A DNA stretch of 9,655 bases from Vulcanimicrobiota bacterium (GTDB lineage: Bacteria > Vulcanimicrobiota > Vulcanimicrobiia > Eremiobacterales > Eremiobacteraceae): the NCBI GenBank assembly GCA_019232725.1, contig JAFANK010000288.1, positions 1 through 9,655 of the forward strand, in the 5' to 3' direction. Shown in pieces: positions 5,517 to 9,655 of the stretch (positions within the stretch are counted from its first letter, which is position 1; each line of letters opens with the position of its first letter). The notes under the pieces are model-generated. The model did no database searches, was not told the origin of the DNA, and was given only the letters and a program-made list of their open reading frames with translations. The translations under genes were made by a program, and so were the position numbers.

Positions 5517-6773
5517 ATGCTCCCCTCGTCGCTTTTGACCCGCACCTTTAGCGCGCTCAGGCATCGCAATTACCGGCTCTACCTTAGCGGTCAAATCTTC
5601 TCGCTCATAGGAACGTGGATGCAGATCGTGGCCGTCGGGTGGCTCGTGCTACGTATCACGAACTCACCGCTGCTCCTCGGTCTCGTCACAGCCATGGAAA
5701 CGCTGCCTTCGCTCTTCTTCTCGCTCGTCGCAGGCGGAATAGCGGATCTCTTCGACAAGCGACGGATCGCCATCGTCACGCAATCACTCGCAGCAGTGCA
5801 GGCGCTCGCATTGGGTGTGCTCGTTGCGACGAACCACGCCAGCTTCTGGAATATCTTCGCTCTTGCCCTGTTTGCTGGGCTCATCAATGCGTTCGATCTT
5901 CCTGTGCGGCAATCGCTTGTCTTTGACATCGTCGGAGCCGAAGATCTGCTGAACGCTTCAGCTCTCAACTCGACCGTCTTCAACATCGCTCGTATTATTG
6001 GGCCTGCGATAGCTGCCATTATTATTGAGAGCAAAGGCGAGGCGGCAAACTTTTTCGCGAACGCAGCCTCCTACGTGTTCGTGGTTGCCGCGCTGACCGC
6101 GATGAGGACAGAACCCGTCGAAGTTCGAAGCGACGCGCACCTCGTGCTGATGCGCCACTCGCTCGACGGTATCACCTATGTGATGCGTCACCCGCTTCTG
6201 TCGCGACTATTCATTGCGCTGATCGTGTTTAGTGTTTTTGGATTTAACTATGTTCTGCTTATGCCCGTCTTTGTTAAGTACGAGCTTCATCGGACTGCGG
6301 GTGCCCTTGGATTGCTGTTGAGCAGCTTGGGTGTGGGAGCACTGATTGGCTCATTGACACTTGCTAGTCGCGGACGATCTCGCTTTGCGAGCCTGAGCGC
6401 AATGTCGTTCATCTTTCCAGCTTCTATAATCGCGTTTTCGTTAGCCAAGAACATCGTCGCCGCGGTGCCGCTTGTCGCTTTCCTGGGATTTGCGATGGTT
6501 CAATTCGTAGTCCGTTTCACGACGTTCTTGCAGACCGAGGCTGGCGACGATATGCGCGGACGTGTCCTCGGCCTTTACAACACGTTGCTGATGGGTCTGT
6601 CACCCTTAGGGTCGTTGCAGGCTGGAGCACTGGCCGAGCGATTCGGTGCGTCGTGGGCGCTTGCCATCGGTGCTGATGTCTGTCTTTTGGCATCGCTCTG
6701 GCTGTGGATCACTCGCGGCGCGACGCAGCAGCAGGCCGTAACTAACCCCGCACAAAGCCTCGTGGCGAAGTAG
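5517..6773 (+). CDS. MFS transporter, EntS / transmembrane secretion effector family (418 aa)
   Basis: This is a proton-coupled exporter of the major facilitator superfamily, in the group that includes the enterobactin exporter EntS (MFS_3 type). The N-terminus has the characteristic FSALRHRNYRLYLSGQIFSLIGTWMQ (in two parts: FSALRHRNYRLYLSG at 11-25, IGTWMQ at 31-36). The loop between helices 2 and 3 has a motif A-like GGIADLFDKRR (73-83). NIARIIGPAIAA (156-167) and MRGRVLGLYNTLLMGLSPLG (346-365) are also typical. About twelve hydrophobic helices fit the length. The start ATG at 5517 lacks a good Shine-Dalgarno, but the protein aligns with family N-termini there. The gene ends TAG TAG, and the serA ATG follows directly. 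AT-rich codons are more frequent here, especially around 6200-6300, than in serA, which may indicate a different history. The substrate is unknown: no siderophore or antibiotic gene is nearby. Confidence 0.9.
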   Translation: MLPSSLLTRTFSALRHRNYRLYLSGQIFSLIGTWMQIVAVGWLVLRITNSPLLLGLVTAMETLPSLFFSLVAGGIADLFDKRRIAIVTQSLAAVQALALGVLVATNHASFWNIFALALFAGLINAFDLPVRQSLVFDIVGAEDLLNASALNSTVFNIARIIGPAIAAIIIESKGEAANFFANAASYVFVVAALTAMRTEPVEVRSDAHLVLMRHSLDGITYVMRHPLLSRLFIALIVFSVFGFNYVLLMPVFVKYELHRTAGALGLLLSSLGVGALIGSLTLASRGRSRFASLSAMSFIFPASIIAFSLAKNIVAAVPLVAFLGFAMVQFVVRFTTFLQTEAGDDMRGRVLGLYNTLLMGLSPLGSLQAGALAERFGASWALAIGADVCLLASLWLWITRGATQQQAVTNPAQSLVAK

Positions 6774-6776
6774 TAG

Positions 6777-8372
6777 ATGAACGTTCGTCGCAGCACAAGC
6801 GCACCGATCGTGGTCGTCGCCGACCCGCTTGCGCAAGTCGGCATCCGTGTGTTGCGTGATGGTGGGCTTGACGTGCGCGAAGCAAATGGGTTGCCGCAGG
6901 CCGAACTCGAGCAGCTCCTCTCAAGCGCAAGCGCGCTTATCGTCCGCAGCAAGACTAAGGTGACCGGCGCGATGCTTGACGCGTCGCCGGCGTTGCGGGT
7001 CGTCGGGCGCGCTGGTGTCGGTGTTGACACGATCGATGTAGAGGCGGCGACGCGCGCCGGCATCGTCGTGCTCAACACGCCCGATGCGAGCACGCTGGCC
7101 ACGGCCGAGCATACCATGGCGCTCATGCTCGCGATGTGCCGGCAGGTTCGCGAAGGACAAGAGCGCATCGCCGAGCGCCGCTGGAGCGCGCAAGGCCTTG
7201 CCGGCGTCGAACTCGCCGGTAAAACGCTCGGTGTTGTGGGGCTCGGCCGCATTGGCGCGGCGGTCGCCGCCCGGGCGCGAGGCTTTAACATGACCGCCCT
7301 CGCGCATGACGCGGTGATCAGTGAGGCACGGGCGCAAGCCTTGGGTGTGAAGCTCGTCACGCTCGATGAGCTGCTGGAAAGCGCCGACTTTCTCACGCTG
7401 CACACGCCGCTCACACCGCAGACGACTGGATTCATCGGCGCAGCGCAGTTGGCGCGCATGAAACGTGGCGCTCGCATCATCAACTGCGCGCGTGGCGGTC
7501 TGATCGACGAGGCGGCGCTCTTGGCGGCGCTCGAATCCGGCCACATCGCTGGAGCCGCACTCGATGTGGTAGCCGACGAGCCGCCGCAACCGGGAGCGCC
7601 GAGCTGGGCACTGCTCACGCATCCACATGTCGTCGCAACGCCGCACTTGGCTGGTTCAACGCTCGAATCGCAGGATCGCATCGCAGAGGACTTGGCGCGC
7701 GATGTCGTAGCGGTGTTGCGCGGGCGGCCACCCTCGGGCGCAGTCAACGCTCCGGTGAAAGCGCCACCGGAAGTCCGTCCGTTCGTCGAGCTCGCACACC
7801 GCCTTGGAGCCCTCTTGCCGCAACTCAGGCGCGATGAGCAGCTCTCGCGGTTTGAGATCTTGCTCGAAGGCGAGCTCGGCAAGTATGACGGCCTGCCCTT
7901 TTCAGTCGCGTTCCTCGTCGGGCTGCTGCCTCAGCTGACCGACGAACGTATCTCGGCTGTTAACGCGTTGGATGTCGCCAAGCGCATGGGCATCAGTGTG
8001 GAAACGCTTAGCGCGTCTTGCGAACGCGGCTTTGCCAAAGCGCTGTCCGTGCGTGCCCATCACGCCTCGCCTGCGGGCACAATCGTTCACGGCGAGCAGC
8101 TGCGCGTGGTGGAGATCGACGGCTTCGAGGTCGACGTGGTTCCCGCAGGTCACCTGCTCTTGACCCGTCATCGCGACGTCCCCGGCATCGTCGGTAAAGT
8201 CGGCACGCTGCTCGGTGAGGCGAACATCAACATCTCCAACATGCAGGTCGCCCGTGGCGAGCACGGAGATGCGATCATGCTCTTGGGCATCGACCGGGGA
8301 CCCGATCCACTGCTGCTCAAGCGCTTGCGAGAGGTGGCTGATGTTGGCCATGTCACGAGCATCGAGCTGTGA
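6777..8372 (+). CDS. serA: D-3-phosphoglycerate dehydrogenase, long form with ACT domain (531 aa)
   Basis: The enzyme oxidises 3-phosphoglycerate to 3-phosphohydroxypyruvate with NAD+, the first step of serine synthesis, in the cytosol. The substrate-binding part begins at VVVADPLAQVGIRVL (12-26) and includes VRSKTKVT and GRAGVGVDTID. The nucleotide-binding fold has VVGLGRIG (153-160), with D178 at the position that contacts the adenosine ribose. Catalytic residues by family alignment are R239 (NCARGG), E268 (DEPP) and H290 (TPHLAGST). Residues about 322-455 form the allosteric substrate-binding domain, and 458-531 the ACT domain (HLLLTRHRDVPGIVGKVG), which often senses serine. Length equals that of the usual long PGDH. 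The ATG is 3 nt after the MFS stop with only a weak GAAG ahead; GTG at 6810 is a possible shorter start. The stop overlaps the GTG of the phosphatase gene by 4 nt, implying translational coupling. Confidence 0.96.
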   Translation: MNVRRSTSAPIVVVADPLAQVGIRVLRDGGLDVREANGLPQAELEQLLSSASALIVRSKTKVTGAMLDASPALRVVGRAGVGVDTIDVEAATRAGIVVLNTPDASTLATAEHTMALMLAMCRQVREGQERIAERRWSAQGLAGVELAGKTLGVVGLGRIGAAVAARARGFNMTALAHDAVISEARAQALGVKLVTLDELLESADFLTLHTPLTPQTTGFIGAAQLARMKRGARIINCARGGLIDEAALLAALESGHIAGAALDVVADEPPQPGAPSWALLTHPHVVATPHLAGSTLESQDRIAEDLARDVVAVLRGRPPSGAVNAPVKAPPEVRPFVELAHRLGALLPQLRRDEQLSRFEILLEGELGKYDGLPFSVAFLVGLLPQLTDERISAVNALDVAKRMGISVETLSASCERGFAKALSVRAHHASPAGTIVHGEQLRVVEIDGFEVDVVPAGHLLLTRHRDVPGIVGKVGTLLGEANINISNMQVARGEHGDAIMLLGIDRGPDPLLLKRLREVADVGHVTSIEL

Positions 8373-9022
8373 GACTGCTCCTCGTGCGGCACGGCGAAAG
8401 CACGTGGAATCTTGAAGGCCGCTACCAAGGCAGGATGGATCCGCCGCTTTCGGGCCGCGGCCAAGCCCAAGCACGATCGCTCGCGGATCGCTTGGCAGCG
8501 GAACAGAAAAGCGAGCCCGTGGAGCGGCGCCTGGCATCTATCATCTCAAGTCCACTTACCCGTGCGCGCGAGACGGCGCGCTATTGCGCGACCGCTTTAG
8601 ATCTGGACTTGTGCCTTGATGAAAATCTGACGGAGATCTCTCATGGTGAGTGGGAAGGTCTCGTGCGCGGCGAGGTGGCCAGCCGCTGGCCTGAGATGCT
8701 CGCCCAATGGCGTACCTCTCCATATCTCGTTCGGTTTCCGGGGGGCGAGATGCTCGAAGAAGTCGAGCTGCGCATGCTCTCCTTTCTCAACCAGTTGCGC
8801 TCGACCACGGGTGCGATGTTGGCTGTCACGCACGACGTCATCGTGCGGATCGCGATCCTACGGGCGACCGGCAAAGAGCTCTCAGCTTTCAATGAGGTGG
8901 TGGTCGACAACGCAGCCATCACCGAGTTCGAGACAAGCGGAACGGCGCTGACGCTGACGCGCCGCAACGACACCAAACACCTGGGTTCACTGCGCAGCGA
9001 TACGCGCGCTCAGGCGCTCTAG
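8369..9022 (+). CDS. Histidine phosphatase (phosphoglycerate mutase superfamily), candidate metal-independent phosphoserine phosphatase (217 aa)
   Basis: The superfamily transfers a phosphate to an active-site histidine. The signature LLVRHGESTWN places the nucleophile at H8 with R7 beside it. R65 in SSPLTRARETA, E89 in LTEISHGEWEGL and H155 in AVTHD complete the active site expected from the family. The GTG start overlaps the serA stop in a GTGA junction, so the two are translationally coupled. Members of this superfamily act as phosphoserine phosphatases in Hydrogenobacter thermophilus (PspA) and some other bacteria, and coupling to serA makes that role the most likely. H92, three residues after E89, may match the histidine reported as important for phosphoserine recognition in PspA; this comes from memory of the family and should be aligned. 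Alternatives are a broad-specificity phosphatase, a CobC-like enzyme or a cofactor-dependent mutase. At 217 aa the mutase is less likely. The superfamily is certain, the substrate inferred. Confidence 0.92.
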   Translation: MRLLLVRHGESTWNLEGRYQGRMDPPLSGRGQAQARSLADRLAAEQKSEPVERRLASIISSPLTRARETARYCATALDLDLCLDENLTEISHGEWEGLVRGEVASRWPEMLAQWRTSPYLVRFPGGEMLEEVELRMLSFLNQLRSTTGAMLAVTHDVIVRIAILRATGKELSAFNEVVVDNAAITEFETSGTALTLTRRNDTKHLGSLRSDTRAQAL

Positions 9023-9025
9023 CTG

Positions 9026-9655
9026 CTAGACCGCCGCGGTGACGTTGTGTTCGACGGAATTCAAAAGCCGCTCGATGCGGTCAAGCCCCTCGCGCAGCTT
9101 CTCCATCGATGTCGCATAGGAGATCCTGACATGCTCGGGCGAGCCGAAGCTCGAGCCGGGGACGATCGCCACGCGCGCCTGCTCCAAAATGGCAAGGCAT
9201 AGCTCGTCGGCGTTGGTCACCGAGCGTCCGCCAATCGTTCGTCCGAACAGCTTCGACACGTTTGGGAACACATAGAATGCGCCCGCCGGTACGACTTCAA
9301 GGTCAAAACCAGGAATCGAACGCATGCGCTCCACGGCCATCGTGCGGCGGGCGTTGAACGCGGCCGCCATCTCTTTAATGAAGCTGCGGTCACCGCGCAA
9401 CCCGGCGAGCGCAGCCTTTTGCGTGATCGACGAGGGGCCCGAGGTCGAGTGGCTTTGCAGCTCCACCATCGCTTTGGCGAACGCTTTTGGCGAGGCCGTG
9501 TATCCTAACCGCCATCCCGTCATCGCATACGCCTTGGAGAAACCGTTCACGGTGATCGTCCGCTCGCGTACCTGCTGCCCAAGCGCAGCCATGCTCGCGA
9601 CCTCATGGCCGTCATACGTCAGGCGTTCATAGATCTCGTCGCTCACGATGATGAG
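9026..9655 (-). CDS. Class I/II aminotransferase (aspartate aminotransferase-like), C-terminal part, 5' end outside window
   Basis: This is a pyridoxal-phosphate enzyme of fold type I. The frame is open to the window edge, giving 209 residues, so roughly half of a usual 390-400 aa protein is present. Numbering from the edge, VSDEIYERL (4-12) holds the aspartate that contacts the cofactor pyridine nitrogen (D6) and the tyrosine Y9. TVNGFSKAYAMTGWRLGY (35-52) holds the Schiff-base lysine K41 and the phosphate-binding R49. VRISYA near the C-terminus holds the arginine (R177) that binds the substrate alpha-carboxylate. The block SHSTSGPSSITQKAAL is typical of bacterial aspartate aminotransferases of the I-gamma type, such as that of Thermus. 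It converges on the phosphatase gene with 3 nt between stops. It could feed aspartate metabolism or, less conventionally, supply the phosphohydroxypyruvate transamination next to serA; the latter is speculation. Confidence 0.93.
   Translation of the reverse strand, partial: LIIVSDEIYERLTYDGHEVASMAALGQQVRERTITVNGFSKAYAMTGWRLGYTASPKAFAKAMVELQSHSTSGPSSITQKAALAGLRGDRSFIKEMAAAFNARRTMAVERMRSIPGFDLEVVPAGAFYVFPNVSKLFGRTIGGRSVTNADELCLAILEQARVAIVPGSSFGSPEHVRISYATSMEKLREGLDRIERLLNSVEHNVTAAV

Noticed and set aside
5388..5594. 69-residue N-terminal extension of the secreted beta-sandwich protein, starting at 5594
   Set aside because: It would overlap the start of the MFS gene, is low-complexity, and would bury a clean signal peptide that begins at 5387.
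6575..7882. 435-aa open frame on the minus strand opposite serA
   Set aside because: It is rich in S, A, R, T and P with no domain pattern and lies opposite a certain serA with strong codon bias. It is a shadow of that gene.
8369..9022. Glycolytic phosphoglycerate mutase (gpmA/gpmB) as a gene name
   Set aside because: The motifs define only the superfamily. The 217-aa length and coupling to serA favour a phosphatase role, so no symbol was given.
9019..9029. CTAGCTGCTAG palindrome covering the two convergent stop codons
   Set aside because: The 4-bp arms simply reflect two TAG stops facing each other. There is no T tract, so it is not credible as a terminator.

Overview
This 9.7 kb window is a densely packed, moderately GC-rich piece of a bacterial chromosome. 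It holds ten protein-coding genes, two of them cut by the window edges. I see no rRNA, tRNA, CRISPR array, insertion sequence or phage gene. GTG and TTG starts are frequent and several starts lack a good Shine-Dalgarno. An ETF:ubiquinone oxidoreductase implies a quinone-linked respiratory chain, and three products carry N-terminal export signals. The lineage cannot be fixed from this sequence. A poorly cultured group such as Candidatus Eremiobacterota would fit the mix of genes, but that is a guess.

Layout. (1) Bases 1-774 (+) are the C-terminal part of ETF-QO, with its [4Fe-4S] domain and three extra cysteines. (2) Bases 801-4616 (-) hold four co-directional genes, read right to left: a small unknown protein, an M14-type succinylglutamate desuccinylase/aspartoacylase-like zinc deacylase, a secreted GH125 exo-alpha-mannosidase and a secreted unknown protein. 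Gaps are 14-52 nt, so they may form one transcription unit. (3) Bases 4617-4865 are apparently non-coding and contain a nested inverted repeat just before a Shine-Dalgarno and a 12-codon ORF. (4) Bases 4866-5387 (-) encode a secreted protein with a carboxypeptidase-regulatory-like beta-sandwich. It is divergent, across about 130 bp, from (5) a plus-strand unit at 5517-9022: an MFS exporter, D-3-phosphoglycerate dehydrogenase (serA) and a histidine phosphatase. The last two overlap by 4 nt. (6) Bases 9026-9655 (-) are the C-terminal part of a class I aminotransferase, convergent with the phosphatase and only 3 nt away.

How the genes may work together. The clearest theme is serine synthesis. 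SerA oxidises 3-phosphoglycerate, and the coupled histidine phosphatase is a good candidate for a metal-independent phosphoserine phosphatase rather than a glycolytic mutase. The neighbouring aminotransferase might supply the transamination step or simply serve aspartate metabolism. The minus-strand cluster looks like scavenging of mannose-containing glycans plus an N-acyl amino acid deacylase of unknown substrate; any link between them rests on position only. Most of the window is ordinary. The points worth checking are the phosphatase role, the cysteine pattern of ETF-QO, the structured leader at 4672-4721 and the unrecognised proteins.
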